DNA of 64,000 nucleotides from NCBI RefSeq assembly GCF_003202755.1, contig NZ_QGLK01000004.1:434001-498000 (forward strand), read 5' to 3'. The position numbers and the translations under genes are program-made. Each line of letters opens with the position of its first letter. The first letter of the stretch is position 1. Below, in pieces: positions 45,378 to 55,302 of this stretch. Source of the stretch: Bifidobacterium asteroides. GTDB lineage: Bacteria > Actinomycetota > Actinomycetes > Actinomycetales > Bifidobacteriaceae. Below the pieces are notes generated by a model that was not told the DNA's origin, ran no database searches, and saw nothing but the letters and a program-made list of their open reading frames with translations.

Positions 45378-47200
45378 CGTGCCGCCTTCTTCTCGTCATC
45401 ATGCTCATCCCGAGCCTGTGCGTCATTCTTTCCTTGGGACTTCCTAGTATCCTTGGAAGCTTCAGGCGGAGCAGGAGGGGCCGGCGGAGCCTCCATGGAC
45501 TCGACGCCATGACGGTTTTCGCCCGTCGAGACCTTTTTATTGGGCCCGCGCTTGTTGGATGCTCGTTTTGAGGATTTCGTTCCGTCCTGCTTTATCTGAC
45601 CTCTATCCTGATTGGATTTGCCGGTCGGCTCGGCTGGACTGGAACGATAAGACTTCGAGGGCTGATCGGACCTCTTGAGCCGTTGTTCAGGATCAGAAGC
45701 CTTGGAGGAGGAGTTCTTTATCGACTGGCGGTCCTTGGCCGTATCATCCTTCTTAGGCTGACCATGACCGTCTCGTTTATCCTCCTGTCCACGGTTCCGA
45801 TTGCGATCACTGCCTCGTTTCCTGTCATGCCTCCGACGATCCGAATCCTCGGCCTGCCGATCCTGGGGTCTGCTTTCAGCGGTCGACTTAGGCTCGGCAT
45901 CCTCCGAACCCGGGGCTGGCTTCCAGGATTTGCGAGAAGCTGTATGCTCTGTCCGGGAGTGATTGTCAGACTCATCACGATCAGTTCCTGCCTTGTCGTG
46001 ACCTCTGCCACTGGAACCGTCGCTCGATTGATCTGATCGATTCTGGCTGCCTTGAGCCATAGGCCTGCGGAATCGCTCATCCGACTCAGAGTCTTTCCCT
46101 CGATCGTACTGTCCTGCAGCCGCATCTTCATGCTGATTGGAATCTTCCTGCGTGGACTCAAGACTGCCCAGACCCTTGCCCCAGGTCAGGGTGTCCTCCA
46201 CCGAGGTGAAGACCTTTCCATAGCGTCCGGTTCTCCCCGAATGCATGGACTTGGCTAGACGCGCGATTCCCTCATCGCCGTACTGACCCTGGTTGACGGC
46301 CTGTGCCACCGCTTGGACCACCTGCTTGGCCCCCTTGGTTCCATCCCCGATGGGCCCGGTGGCCGAGCTGTTCCCATCCTGCCCGACGATCTGCACCGGA
46401 CGGCGCCCTGCAACTCCAGCCTCGCGTGCACGGTCCAGGGCATCGCCGTCGTTGGGATCCCCGATGGCGTGATGAGAACGCGCCGCAACCTCAGCATCTG
46501 GGAAGAATCGCGAAGAATCGTAGGAGCCATGGGCTTCGTCGCGCACAATCCGACCCGTATGCAACTCCACCACCCTCTTACGCATAGAATTGACGATTTC
46601 CTCGTTGTGGGTGGCCATGACCACGGTAGTGCCGGTCCTGTTGATGGCGTCCAAGACCTCCATGATGCCCAGGGAGGTGGTGGGATCAAGATTGCCGGTA
46701 GGCTCATCCGCCAGCAGAATTTCCGGGTTGTTTACGTAAGCCCGGGCCAGAGCCACTCGCTGGGCCTCGCCGCCGGAAAGCTCATGGGGGTAGTTGTGCT
46801 CCTTGCCAGTCAAACCCACAGTCTTGAGCACCTGAGGCACCAGAGTCTTGATAGTGGAGCGACGGGCGCCGATAACCTCCAGTGTGAAGGCTACGTTCTG
46901 CCATACGGTCTTGTTATTGAGCAGTTTGTAATCCTGAAAAACGAAACCGATGGAACGCCGATACCCTGGGATCTCGCGATTACGCAGACGTCTTAGGTCG
47001 TTGCCAGCCACACGGATCTCCCCCTCGGTGGCCTCCTCCTCGCGCAGGAGCAGACGCAGCAGTGTGGTCTTGCCCGATCCGCTGGCGCCCACCAGAAAGA
47101 CGAAATCCCCACGATTAACATCCAGACTGATGTCATCCAAGGCTGGACGGGACCCCTTGGGGTAAATCTTGGTCACGTCCTTGAGCGAAATCAACGCCAT
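45374..47200 (-). CDS. ftsE: Cell division ATPase FtsE with long disordered C-terminal tail
   Basis: This 608-residue protein carries a normal FtsE ATPase in its first 230 residues: Walker A GASGSGKTTLLRLL near 36, LSGGEAQRVALARAY near 138 and Walker B ILLADEPTGNLD near 158. The remaining about 370 residues have no counterpart in ordinary FtsE (about 230 residues). A partly ordered patch near 280-335 (QVVQAVAQAVNQGQYGDEGI; GKVFTSVEDTLTWGKGLG) is followed by a highly charged Lys/Arg/Asp/Ser tail and a proline cluster. GTG 47206 is possible, but ATG 47200 has GGAG five bases upstream. The tail may bind division partners or be phosphorylated; inference. Confidence 0.93.
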   Translation of the reverse strand: MALISLKDVTKIYPKGSRPALDDISLDVNRGDFVFLVGASGSGKTTLLRLLLREEEATEGEIRVAGNDLRRLRNREIPGYRRSIGFVFQDYKLLNNKTVWQNVAFTLEVIGARRSTIKTLVPQVLKTVGLTGKEHNYPHELSGGEAQRVALARAYVNNPEILLADEPTGNLDPTTSLGIMEVLDAINRTGTTVVMATHNEEIVNSMRKRVVELHTGRIVRDEAHGSYDSSRFFPDAEVAARSHHAIGDPNDGDALDRAREAGVAGRRPVQIVGQDGNSSATGPIGDGTKGAKQVVQAVAQAVNQGQYGDEGIARLAKSMHSGRTGRYGKVFTSVEDTLTWGKGLGSLESTQEDSNQHEDAAAGQYDRGKDSESDERFRRPMAQGSQNRSDQSSDGSSGRGHDKAGTDRDESDNHSRTEHTASRKSWKPAPGSEDAEPKSTAESRPQDRQAEDSDRRRHDRKRGSDRNRNRGQEDKRDGHGQPKKDDTAKDRQSIKNSSSKASDPEQRLKRSDQPSKSYRSSPAEPTGKSNQDRGQIKQDGTKSSKRASNKRGPNKKVSTGENRHGVESMEAPPAPPAPPEASKDTRKSQGKNDAQARDEHDDEKKAAR

Positions 47201-47297
47201 TGACACTCCGTTCCTCGGTATTCACCTACAGAGGCTATCAAGAAGACTGACACTACTCACTCATGAAACACCGACCAAGCAGCGGCCGGATGAAGCT

Positions 47298-48431
47298 CTA
47301 CTTGCTGGCTTCCTCCTCGCGAGCCTGGACCCGCTGTTGGTGCCGCCAACGGATACCGGCCTCGATGAAGGCATCAATGTCACCGTCGAAGACCCCCTGG
47401 GTGTCGGAGGTCTCGTATCCGGTGCGCAGATCCTTGACCATCTGGTAGGGATGCAGCACGTAGGAACGCATCTGGTCCCCCCAGCTTGCCTTGATGTCGC
47501 CAGCCAGCTCCTTCTTCTTCTTGGCCTCCTCCTCGTGTCGCAGAACCAGCAGCCGGGACTGCAAAACAGCCATGGCGGCCGCGCGGTTCTGGATCTGGCT
47601 ACGCTCATCCTGCATAGTGACCACGATGTTGGTCGGCAGGTGAGTGATGCGCACGGCCGAATAGGTGGTGTTGACTCCCTGGCCCCCCGGGCCGGAGGAG
47701 CAGTAGGTGTCCACTCGGATGTCCGAGTCGGGAATGTCGATGTGGTCGGTGGGTTCTACCAGAGGGATGACCTCGACGGCTGCGAAAGAAGTCTGCCGCC
47801 TGCCCTGGTTGTCAAAAGGCGAGATCCGCACCAGACGATGGGTGCCGCCCTCCACCGACAGACGGCCGTAGGCGTAAGGAGCGTCCACCTGGAAGGTGGC
47901 CGACTTGATGCCGGCCTCCTCCGCGTAGGAGGTGTCCATGACCTTGGTGGAGAAGCCGTGCCTCTCAGCCCATCGCATGTACATACGCAGGAGCATCTGG
48001 GCCCAATCGGCCGCGTCCACCCCGCCGGCGCCTGAGCGGATGGTGACCACGGCGGCGCGCTCGTCATACTCGCCGTCCAGCAGGGTCTGAATCTCCATGT
48101 CAGCCAGATCGGACCTCAAAGAGTCGATCTCCTTGCGGGCTTCCACCAGAGTGTCCTGATCGTGCTCCTCCTGGCCCAGCTCCTCCAGTGCCTGGACATC
48201 GTCCAGCCGGGAGGATGCGGACTCCAGATGCTTGAGCTGGGATTGCAAGGCCGAGAGCCTACTGGTCACTTTCTGGGCGTTCTCCTGATTGTCCCAGAGT
48301 CCTGGCGCACTGGCCTGACGCTCCAGATCAGCAATACGCGAGCGCAAACCCTCCGGATCCAGCGCCTTGGAAATCATCTCGTACTTGGCCCTTGCCTGCT
48401 CCAATGCTTGAGCAAAATCCATCTCTGCCAT
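47298..48431 (-). CDS. prfB: Peptide chain release factor 2
   Basis: This 377-residue class-I release factor recognises UAA/UGA. The GGQ motif is in [18 protein letters not shown] near residue 248 and the recognition loop includes the SPF motif ([17 protein letters not shown]) near 206. The reading frame is continuous: no programmed +1 frameshift with internal UGA near codon 25 as in E. coli, which fits actinobacteria. It opens the cluster with ftsE and ftsX. Confidence 0.96.
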   Translation of the reverse strand: MAEMDFAQALEQARAKYEMISKALDPEGLRSRIADLERQASAPGLWDNQENAQKVTSRLSALQSQLKHLESASSRLDDVQALEELGQEEHDQDTLVEARKEIDSLRSDLADMEIQTLLDGEYDERAAVVTIRSGAGGVDAADWAQMLLRMYMRWAERHGFSTKVMDTSYAEEAGIKSATFQVDAPYAYGRLSVEGGTHRLVRISPFDNQGRRQTSFAAVEVIPLVEPTDHIDIPDSDIRVDTYCSSGPGGQGVNTTYSAVRITHLPTNIVVTMQDERSQIQNRAAAMAVLQSRLLVLRHEEEAKKKKELAGDIKASWGDQMRSYVLHPYQMVKDLRTGYETSDTQGVFDGDIDAFIEAGIRWRHQQRVQAREEEASK

Positions 48432-48464
48432 ACCGTCTCACCACTTTCCAGACCGGCTCCACAC

Positions 48465-48516
48465 AATCCGGCCGTCATCTTCATTCCTATTTGCCTTTGC
48501 CTGTGACGGCCGGATT
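48465..48516. terminator. 13-bp perfect inverted repeat after the small membrane protein gene
   Basis: AATCCGGCCGTCA (48465-48477) and TGACGGCCGGATT (48504-48516) are exact inverted copies around a 26-nt spacer. It lies just downstream of the 43-residue gene and upstream of prfB on the minus strand. No T tract follows, so either a Rho-dependent or weak terminator or a regulatory stem is possible. Confidence 0.45.
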
Positions 48517-48537
48517 CCCCCGACCGGACGGGCCGGG

Positions 48538-48669
48538 TCAAAGGCCGCTGAAGATGGCAGGGATGACAAGACTAGCCAGCAACGCCACGGCGATGACCAG
48601 GCAGACCGCCCTGGCCGTATTGCGGCGCCGATGCTCCCGACGCTCCCGCTCATGACTGTAAGCACTCAT
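48538..48669 (-). CDS. Small single-pass membrane protein, 43 residues
   Basis: Reading back from ATG 48669 gives a 43-residue protein. Its first 20 residues are strongly basic and polar (MSAYSHERERREHRRRNTAR), followed by one hydrophobic segment (AVCLVIAVALLASLVIPAIF) and a short end. This basic-then-helix layout predicts a cytoplasmic N-terminus with a single helix. No clear Shine-Dalgarno precedes the start. Its frame is too short for routine gene finders. It lies between prfB and divergent dapD; function unknown. Confidence 0.5.
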   Translation of the reverse strand: MSAYSHERERREHRRRNTARAVCLVIAVALLASLVIPAIFSGL

Positions 48670-48745
48670 AGTTGGTAATTTTATCTATCGGCTGGGACCT
48701 GGCTGGCAATGATCCAGACCCGGCTGTCGGACGGACAGTCTCTGT

Positions 48746-48773
48746 TTGAGTGTCGACCGGTTTATCCTATAAG
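48746..48773 (+). promoter_or_regulatory. Predicted promoter of dapD
   Basis: TTGAGT (48746-48751) and TATAAG (48768-48773) are separated by 16 bases, giving an expected start near 48780 and a leader of about 36 bases before the GGAGG-preceded ATG of dapD. Confidence 0.5.
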
Positions 48774-48815
48774 ACAACTTATGTCAATACGACTGCACCG
48801 TCTGAAGGAGGAACG

Positions 48816-49775
48816 ATGAGCACATCACGCACCGCATGGGGTTGGGGCCTGGCCAGCCAGGACGAGCAGGGCCGGACCTTGGACGTCTGGTACCCGAAGG
48901 CCGAGATCTCGACGCCGCCAACCCCGGCGAACCGTCCCAACCACGACTTCGGTGACCAAGTCCACAACCAGCCCGACGCACGCGGCATCCGCCGGGTGCC
49001 AGTCTTCACCGTTGCCGATCTGGATGACACGATAGCGGATGCCGCCGATGCCTATCTGCGGCTTCATCTGCTCAGCATGCGTCTGACCCCGCCCAACAGC
49101 ATGAACCTTGATGGAATCTTCGAACAGCTGACCACGGTGGTCTGGACCAACTACGGACCCTTTGCTGTGGAAGACTTCGCCCTGCGCAGGTCAGATGTTA
49201 TGGCTGCAGCCAGCCGGTCCATGCCGGGCATGCCTGTTACGCAGGTAACGGTGCTGAGCGTGGACAAGTTCCCCCGCATGGTGGATTACGTGGTTCCCGA
49301 GGGGGTACGCATCGGCAACGCTGACCGGATTCGGCTCGGCGCCCATCTTGCTCCGGGAACGACAGTCATGCATGAGGGCTTCGTCAACTTCAACGCCGGG
49401 ACCCTAGGCCACTCCATGGTCGAAGGCCGGATCTCCCAGGGGGTTGTGGTCGGCGACGGTTCGGACATCGGCGGCGGAGCCTCCATCATGGGCACCTTGT
49501 CCGGCGGAGGCCGCCATCGGGTCTCCATCGGCCAACACTCGTTGCTGGGAGCCAATGCCGGCATCGGCATCTCCCTAGGCGACGACTGCGTGGTCGAAGC
49601 CGGGCTTTACGTCACCGCCGGCACCAAGATCGGTCTGGGCGACCAAGTGGTCAAAGGGGCGGAACTGAGCGGACGGGATCATCTGCTCTTCATCCGCGAC
49701 TCCCGCACCGGCCAGGTCAGAGCCCTGCCCCGCAAGAAGGGCATCGAGCTGAACGAGCGGCTGCACGCCAACTGA
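48816..49775 (+). CDS. dapD: Tetrahydrodipicolinate N-succinyltransferase
   Basis: This 319-residue hexapeptide-repeat acyltransferase of the actinobacterial DapD type acts in the succinylase branch of lysine/diaminopimelate synthesis. N-terminal residues 1-30 read [20 protein letters not shown]. The left-handed beta-helix runs from about 170 ([40 protein letters not shown]) to the end, and [14 protein letters not shown] is the tail. The long frame starts at 48750, but GGAGGAACG places the real ATG at 48816. Confidence 0.94.
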   Translation: MSTSRTAWGWGLASQDEQGRTLDVWYPKAEISTPPTPANRPNHDFGDQVHNQPDARGIRRVPVFTVADLDDTIADAADAYLRLHLLSMRLTPPNSMNLDGIFEQLTTVVWTNYGPFAVEDFALRRSDVMAAASRSMPGMPVTQVTVLSVDKFPRMVDYVVPEGVRIGNADRIRLGAHLAPGTTVMHEGFVNFNAGTLGHSMVEGRISQGVVVGDGSDIGGGASIMGTLSGGGRHRVSIGQHSLLGANAGIGISLGDDCVVEAGLYVTAGTKIGLGDQVVKGAELSGRDHLLFIRDSRTGQVRALPRKKGIELNERLHAN

Positions 49776-49794
49776 GCCCAGACGATCTTCGGAC

Positions 49795-51084
49795 TCAGCG
49801 CTGCTCCATGGGCAGATAGTCGCGCGGGCCCTGCCCGGTATAGACCTGCCTGGGACGACCGATTTTCGTGTCAGGATCGTCCAGCATCTCCCTGTACTGG
49901 GCGATCCATCCGGGGATGCGACCCAGTGCGAAGAGCGTGGTGAACATCTCCGGGTCGAAGCCGATGTCGCGGTAGATGAGCCCGGTGTAGAAGTCCACAT
50001 TGGGATAGAGGTGGCGTTCGACGAAGTAGTCGTCGTGCAGTGCCAGCTCCTCCAGCTCCAGAGCCACGTCGAAAAGTTCCGCATCCTTGGCATTTTTGTC
50101 CTGGTCGGGTTCGTCCATGAGCTTGTAGAGCCACTGCTTGGCGATGGCCGCGCGCGGATCATAAGATTTATAGACCCGGTGGCCCAGGCCCGCTATTTTC
50201 CGCCCCTCGCTCTTGGCCTGGTCCACATAGCCCCGCACACCAAGACCGGAATCACGTATGCTCTTCAACTGACGCAACACGGCCTCGTTTGCGCCGCCGT
50301 GCAGGGGACCTGACAGGGTATTGATGCCGGCAGCCACTGCCGAATACAGGTTGGCCCGGGCTGATCCGGCAATCCGCACTACTGAAGTAGAACAGTTCTG
50401 TTCATGGTCGGCATGGATGATCAGGAGCTTATCCAGGGCCTGCACCTTGAGAGGGTCGACCTGATAGGGCTGGTAGGGCATGGCGAAGCTCATCCGCAGG
50501 AAGTCCTCCACATAGCCCCAGTTCCTGTCCGGGTAGAGCAGGGGCTGGTCGCGGCGACGACGGTGGATCAGAGAAACGATGGTGCGCACCTTGGCCATAA
50601 TGATGGCGCTGGCCTCATCCAACTGGTCGGGATCGTCAACATCACATGTGTCCGGGTGGAAGCCAGCCAGAGCATTGACCGCCGCAGCCAGCACACTCAT
50701 GGGATGAGCCTGGCGGGGGAACGACGATAGCAGATGACGGAAGTCCTCCCCTACGACCGTATAACCCAGGACATGGCTGCGGAACCGCTTGTACTGCTCG
50801 GCATCAGGCAACTCACCGTGGGACAATAGCCAGGCCACTTCAAGAAAATTGGACTGGGCACACAGGTCCTCTATGGCATAGCCCCTGTAGCGAAGTATGG
50901 ATCGCTTGCCGTCAATGAAAGTGATTCCCGAGACGCACTGGGCTGTGGTCTGGAAGCCAGGATCCAGTGTGACCCACCCGTCGTTGCGCAGGGAGGAGAC
51001 CAGAATGCCATCGGGCCCTTCGGTGGCGCGAACCAGGGGAAGATCAACCTGTTCGGAATCGATGGACAACCGTGCTGTAGACAC
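49795..51084 (-). CDS. gltA: Citrate synthase
   Basis: This 429-residue citrate synthase condenses oxaloacetate with acetyl-CoA. Active-site His residues are in HADHEQNCSTSVVRI and in GPLHGGANEAVLRQL, and the catalytic Asp is in the FYTGLIYRDIGF region. N-terminal strand IDGKRSILRYRGYAIEDL is typical. I start at GTG 51084 because AGGAGG lies six bases before it; an extended frame to 51198 lacks a signal. In a bifidobacterium the partial citric acid cycle serves glutamate synthesis. Confidence 0.94.
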   Translation of the reverse strand: MSTARLSIDSEQVDLPLVRATEGPDGILVSSLRNDGWVTLDPGFQTTAQCVSGITFIDGKRSILRYRGYAIEDLCAQSNFLEVAWLLSHGELPDAEQYKRFRSHVLGYTVVGEDFRHLLSSFPRQAHPMSVLAAAVNALAGFHPDTCDVDDPDQLDEASAIIMAKVRTIVSLIHRRRRDQPLLYPDRNWGYVEDFLRMSFAMPYQPYQVDPLKVQALDKLLIIHADHEQNCSTSVVRIAGSARANLYSAVAAGINTLSGPLHGGANEAVLRQLKSIRDSGLGVRGYVDQAKSEGRKIAGLGHRVYKSYDPRAAIAKQWLYKLMDEPDQDKNAKDAELFDVALELEELALHDDYFVERHLYPNVDFYTGLIYRDIGFDPEMFTTLFALGRIPGWIAQYREMLDDPDTKIGRPRQVYTGQGPRDYLPMEQR

Positions 51085-51433
51085 CACGCACCTCCTGTTA
51101 ATCAACCAGTGAGGTGCCAGTGAGAGTCGACGGCCATGCCGAATCAGGCTACCGGCACCTGTACCGGCGTGGAATTGCCGACATGCTAGCAGAAACAACC
51201 ACGACTTCGATTACCGGCTTGTAACCACAAGCATGAATCCGTCACCTCCACCAACGACGCGCAGGTCCAAGCCAGTGCCGTCTTCGTCCCCGCACCAGAC
51301 TGCAAGCACAAGGGCAGAAACGAAAGGGCCGGCATCAAATAGGACCGGTATAAAAGAGGGGCCCAGGAGCATCCACATTGTGGACATTGCTGGGTCCCTT
51401 ATAGTCATACTCCGGTGCCGGACAGCCCTCGAC
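51085..51433. other. Intergenic region between gltA and map
   Basis: This stretch holds the GTG-proximal Shine-Dalgarno of gltA (51088-51093 on the minus strand) and the map terminator at 51357-51400. I saw no other gene; a 65-codon minus frame (51211-51408) spans the terminator and has no plausible product. Confidence 0.45.
51357..51400 (-). terminator. Rho-independent terminator of map
   Basis: On the minus strand a long imperfect stem (GGGACCCAG / CTGGGCCCC outer arm, TCCACA / TGTGGA inner arm) is followed by TCTTTTAT. It starts 34 bp after the map stop, and transcript exit there is likely. Confidence 0.7.
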
Positions 51434-52210
51434 TCAGTCCCTGGTCGTCAGGATGACAGGCCCCTGCTCGGTGATGGCGATAGTGTGCTCGCTGTGGGCA
51501 CCGCGCGATCCGTCTGCAGAACGCAGGGTCCACCCATCCTTGGGATCCTGGTAAATCTGATCGGTGGTCGCCAGGAACCAGGGTTCAATGGCGATGACCA
51601 GACCTGGGCGCAGTTTGTAGCCGTGATGAGGAGTGCCGTCGTTGGGCACATGGGGATCACCATGCATAATTCGCCCTACCCCGTGTCCGCCGAACTCCAG
51701 GTTGACGCTGTATCCGTTTTCATGAGCAACCTCACCGACTGCAGCGGAGATGTCACCCAGACGGTTACCGGGCTGAGCCTGGGCGATGCCCGCCTTCAGG
51801 GCCTCTTCAGTGGTCCGAATCAGCCGCAGATCCTCTGGATCGGCATGCTCACCCACCACGAAGCTGATGGCCGAGTCGCCCACCCAGCCGTCCACATTGA
51901 TGGCCAGATCAAGGGAGAGCAGGTCGCCGTCCTTCAGGTTGTAGTCATAGGGCACCCCGTGCAGGACGGCATCGTTGACGGACAGGCAAATGTAGTGGGC
52001 GAAGGGGCCTGTGCCGAAATCGGGTGCGTAGTCCACGTAGCAGGAGGTGGCTCCCTTACGGGAGTTGATCCTGTCCTTGACGTAGTCATCCAGCTCCAGC
52101 AGGTTGACCCCGGGTTTGCTCATGGCTTTGAGCTCCTTGAGGATGCTGCCGACAAACCTGCCCGCCGGCTTCATCTGTTCGATCTCCTGCTTGGTTTTGA
52201 GCTCGATCAT
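51434..52210 (-). CDS. map: Methionine aminopeptidase type I
   Basis: This 258-residue metallo-aminopeptidase removes N-terminal Met. Metal ligands are visible: His in CLSVNDAVLHGVP (with NDAVLHG), Asp in LSLDLAINVDGWVGDSAIS, His in EFGGHGVGRIMH and Glu in VIAIEPWF plus SEHTIAITEQG. The length is normal for type Ia. It starts with GCAGAGG just before the ATG and is followed by its own terminator, so it is probably monocistronic. Confidence 0.95.
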   Translation of the reverse strand: MIELKTKQEIEQMKPAGRFVGSILKELKAMSKPGVNLLELDDYVKDRINSRKGATSCYVDYAPDFGTGPFAHYICLSVNDAVLHGVPYDYNLKDGDLLSLDLAINVDGWVGDSAISFVVGEHADPEDLRLIRTTEEALKAGIAQAQPGNRLGDISAAVGEVAHENGYSVNLEFGGHGVGRIMHGDPHVPNDGTPHHGYKLRPGLVIAIEPWFLATTDQIYQDPKDGWTLRSADGSRGAHSEHTIAITEQGPVILTTRD

Positions 52211-52313
52211 CCTCTGCGTCCTTTCATAATTGGTGCCCGCGGGTGCCGCCCCTCAGGATCCTGCCCAAGTACTACCTCTCAGTATTATCGGGTCAGTCGG
52301 ACGAGTCAGGCTC

Positions 52314-53027
52314 TCAGTTCCGGCCGAAGGTGAAGGCCCTGATGATGGAGACGACTCCCAGCACCAGAAGTGCACAGCCGCTGAAGATGACCAGGAAGAT
52401 GACGGAGCTCAGCGGGTAGATCATGACGATGATTCCGGCGATGATGGATACGATGCCCGAGAAGATGGCCCAGCCTGAATGCGGGAGCCCCCAGGAGGCT
52501 GCCAGACTCATCACGCCCTCCATGATCCAGCTGATGCCCACAATGATGGTGACCAGTAGGGTCAGCGCAGAAGCGGACAGGGCCGTGTTCCTGACGATGA
52601 CAATGCCGCCGACGGCGATCAGGGCGCCAAAGAGGACACCCAACACACGCCAACCGCCGGGAAGCCCCTTGGACACGATGGAGGTGGCCAGACGGACCAC
52701 GCCGGAGATGATGAAGTAGATACCCAGCACCACGGTCATGGCGATCAGGGTCTTGTCCGGCCTGAGCAGCAGGGCCAGGCCCAGGATGACTCCAATCACG
52801 CCCATGACGCCCATAATGATGCGGATGGCTCGCAGGGTTCTGAATCCCAGATCCTCGGCGATCATGGAGAATGGATCCATCCGTGGCGGGCGCCCTTGGT
52901 AGCCGGGGTATTGCCCATACTGACCATAATTATTCTGGCCATAATTATTCTGATATTGGCCGTTATCCTGCGAAGAATCCCGACCACCGTACTGATTGGG
53001 CTGACCGCCCTGCATGGGATCCGTCAT
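52314..53027 (-). CDS. HdeD/DUF308 family membrane protein
   Basis: This 237-residue protein has an N-terminal Gln/Asn/Gly/Tyr-rich stretch (residues 10-52, with the repeated unit QNNYGQ) and then six membrane helices in three related hairpins (LRAIRIIMGVMGVIGVILGL; IMGLAASW-type repeats), the DUF308/HdeD pattern. HdeD of E. coli helps acid resistance, but for this protein the function is unknown. The low-complexity head resembles sequences that drive phase separation or adhesion. It is monocistronic, with AGAGGACGGT before the ATG. Confidence 0.8.
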   Translation of the reverse strand: MTDPMQGGQPNQYGGRDSSQDNGQYQNNYGQNNYGQYGQYPGYQGRPPRMDPFSMIAEDLGFRTLRAIRIIMGVMGVIGVILGLALLLRPDKTLIAMTVVLGIYFIISGVVRLATSIVSKGLPGGWRVLGVLFGALIAVGGIVIVRNTALSASALTLLVTIIVGISWIMEGVMSLAASWGLPHSGWAIFSGIVSIIAGIIVMIYPLSSVIFLVIFSGCALLVLGVVSIIRAFTFGRN

Positions 53028-53201
53028 ACCGTCCTCTTTCGCTCGCTCAGGGCAGCCGAGCAGCCGTCCTGTTACTGTCTTCCAAGTTTAAATCACCAAG
53101 GGGGCAATCGCGGCTTTTTCCTTCAGCGGACGGTGCGCCGGTCCACTGATTCCCGGCAACCCAGGGCATGGCATGTCACCAAAGATGGCTAGGCTTGTGG
53201 C

Positions 53202-55295
53202 ATGGCACAATCAACTGATTCCAAGACCTCTTCCGGACTTGATCCGGCCTCCTTCTCTTCGGTCATTCGGCCGCAGGACGACCTCTTCCGCTTTGTCAAC
53301 GGCCCCTGGATCGACACCTACAGCCTGCCCGAGGACCGCTCCCGGTTCGGCTCCTTCGACAAGCTTGCCGAGGATGCCGAAGCACAGATCCATGAAATCC
53401 TTGAGGACCCGGAGTCCCCAGCTGTCAAGTCAGCCCTGCTCTATCGCAGTTTCCTGGACACCGATGCCATCGAAGCCGCAGGGATGGAACCAATCCGCTC
53501 CGACCTGCAGGCCATTGATGCCGTGCCCGACAAGAAGGCACTGACCAGCCTGCTGGGCCAACTCAATCCCACCGGCGGTCCCGATCTGTTCGGCATTGCC
53601 ATCTACGGTGATCCGGGCAACGCCGGCGTCAACGTGGCTCATATGGAACAGGCCGGGCTGGGACTTCCCGACGAGGCCTACTACCGTGAGAAGAGCTACG
53701 CTCCGGTCCGACAAGCCTACACCGACATGGTGGCCTCCCTGCTCAGGCTCTCCGGCTACGCCGATGACCAGGAGGATGCCCACAGGCAGGCGGAGTCCTT
53801 CCTTGAGATCGAGACTCGTATAGCTTCACGCCATTGGGACAACGTGTCCACCCGTGATGAGGATCGTACCTATAACCCCACCACCCTGGCCGACCTGGAA
53901 TCAACGCTCGCCGATTTCGATCTGCACACCTGGATCGAGTCCTGGCAGAAGGCATATGCAGCCAGCCCTGTCGCCAATATGCAACCGGTCGACCTGAGCT
54001 CAGCCCTGTCCAGGACCATTGTGCACGAACCCTCCTTCCTGCAGGGTTTGAACGAGCTTTGGAAAACCAGTGATCTGGAGGATCTCAAACTCTGGGCCCG
54101 CGTGCACACCCTGATCGAGTGGGCAGGCCTGCTCAGCAGCGACTTCGATCAGGCCAGGTTCGACTTCTATGGCAAGGTTCTTTCAGGCACAACCAAGATG
54201 CGTGACCGCTGGAAGCGGGCTGTCTCCCTGGTCAATGGCATTTGCGGCGAGGAGGTCGGACGCGAATATGTACGCCGGCACTTCCCTGCCTCCAGCAAGG
54301 CCCGCATGGAGGCCCTGGTCTCAGACCTGATCGACGCCTACCGGGTCTCCATCACCTCCAGCGACTGGCTGGGCGAACAGACCAAGGTCAAGGCTCTGGC
54401 CAAGCTGGACAAATTCTCGCCCAAAATCGGCTACACCGAGCACTGGCGCGACTATACAGCTCTGGCTGTGGACGAAAAGCTGGGTCTGGTCGACAATGTG
54501 CGACGGGCCAACCTCTACGAGTCTGGCTACCAGTTCGGCAAAGCCGGTCAGCCTGTGGACAAGGAAGAGTGGCTGATGAATCCTCAGACGGTCAACGCGT
54601 ACTACGAGCCCACCCTGAACGTCATCGTTTTCCCAGCAGCCATTCTGCAACCGCCCTTCTTCGACCCAGAAGCCGACGATGCCGTCAACTACGGAGGCAT
54701 CGGATCGGTCATCGGCCACGAAATCGGCCACGGATTCGACGACCAGGGCTCCAAGTACGACGGTGACGGACGTCTGCAGGACTGGTGGACCCCGCAGGAC
54801 CGTGAAAACTTCGAACAACGGACCAAGGCTCTCATCGAGCAGTACAACGGCTTCGTCCCCCAACAGCTTGCCGAGAAGTACGCCGACAAGCCCGAGCAGG
54901 CACCCCATGTCAATGGAGCGCTGACCATCGGCGAGAACATCGGAGACCTGGGAGGCGTCAACATCGCCATCAAGGCCTATGCCCTCTCCTTGCAGAAGAA
55001 GGAGGGCGGCACAGTTGGGACAGACGATGCGGCCATGGACCAGGCACTGGTCTCGGCTCCGGTCATGGACGGCTACACTGGCCTGCAACGGTTCTTCCTG
55101 TCTTATGCCTCCATCTGGAGGACCAAGAACAGGGATCAACTGGCCGAACAGTATCTGCAGATCGATCCACACTCCCCTGCTGAATTCCGCACCAACGGCA
55201 TCGTCAGGAACGTGGATCGCTTCTATCAGGCCTTCGGAGTCACCGCTGACGACGGCATGTGGCTGGAACCCGACGCACGGGTCAAGATTTGGTAA
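53202..55295 (+). CDS. M13 family zinc metallopeptidase (PepO-like)
   Basis: This 697-residue neprilysin-type endopeptidase has the zinc motif HEIGHGFDDQG near residue 506. The downstream ENIGDLGGVNIAIKAY supplies the third ligand Glu and the conserved Asp. VNAYYEPTLNVIVFPAAILQPPFF is the preceding M13 signature. No signal peptide is visible, so it is a cytoplasmic oligopeptidase. It should process short peptides, consistent with the peptide importer further upstream. The gene ends at a perfect hairpin shared with the convergent ssb-like gene. Confidence 0.94.
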   Translation: MAQSTDSKTSSGLDPASFSSVIRPQDDLFRFVNGPWIDTYSLPEDRSRFGSFDKLAEDAEAQIHEILEDPESPAVKSALLYRSFLDTDAIEAAGMEPIRSDLQAIDAVPDKKALTSLLGQLNPTGGPDLFGIAIYGDPGNAGVNVAHMEQAGLGLPDEAYYREKSYAPVRQAYTDMVASLLRLSGYADDQEDAHRQAESFLEIETRIASRHWDNVSTRDEDRTYNPTTLADLESTLADFDLHTWIESWQKAYAASPVANMQPVDLSSALSRTIVHEPSFLQGLNELWKTSDLEDLKLWARVHTLIEWAGLLSSDFDQARFDFYGKVLSGTTKMRDRWKRAVSLVNGICGEEVGREYVRRHFPASSKARMEALVSDLIDAYRVSITSSDWLGEQTKVKALAKLDKFSPKIGYTEHWRDYTALAVDEKLGLVDNVRRANLYESGYQFGKAGQPVDKEEWLMNPQTVNAYYEPTLNVIVFPAAILQPPFFDPEADDAVNYGGIGSVIGHEIGHGFDDQGSKYDGDGRLQDWWTPQDRENFEQRTKALIEQYNGFVPQQLAEKYADKPEQAPHVNGALTIGENIGDLGGVNIAIKAYALSLQKKEGGTVGTDDAAMDQALVSAPVMDGYTGLQRFFLSYASIWRTKNRDQLAEQYLQIDPHSPAEFRTNGIVRNVDRFYQAFGVTADDGMWLEPDARVKIW

Positions 55296-55302
55296 ACCTG
55301 TT

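Noticed and set aside
47298-48431. Programmed frameshift in prfB
   Set aside because: The 377-codon frame is continuous from the initiator region through the GGQ motif; no internal UGA slip site is present.
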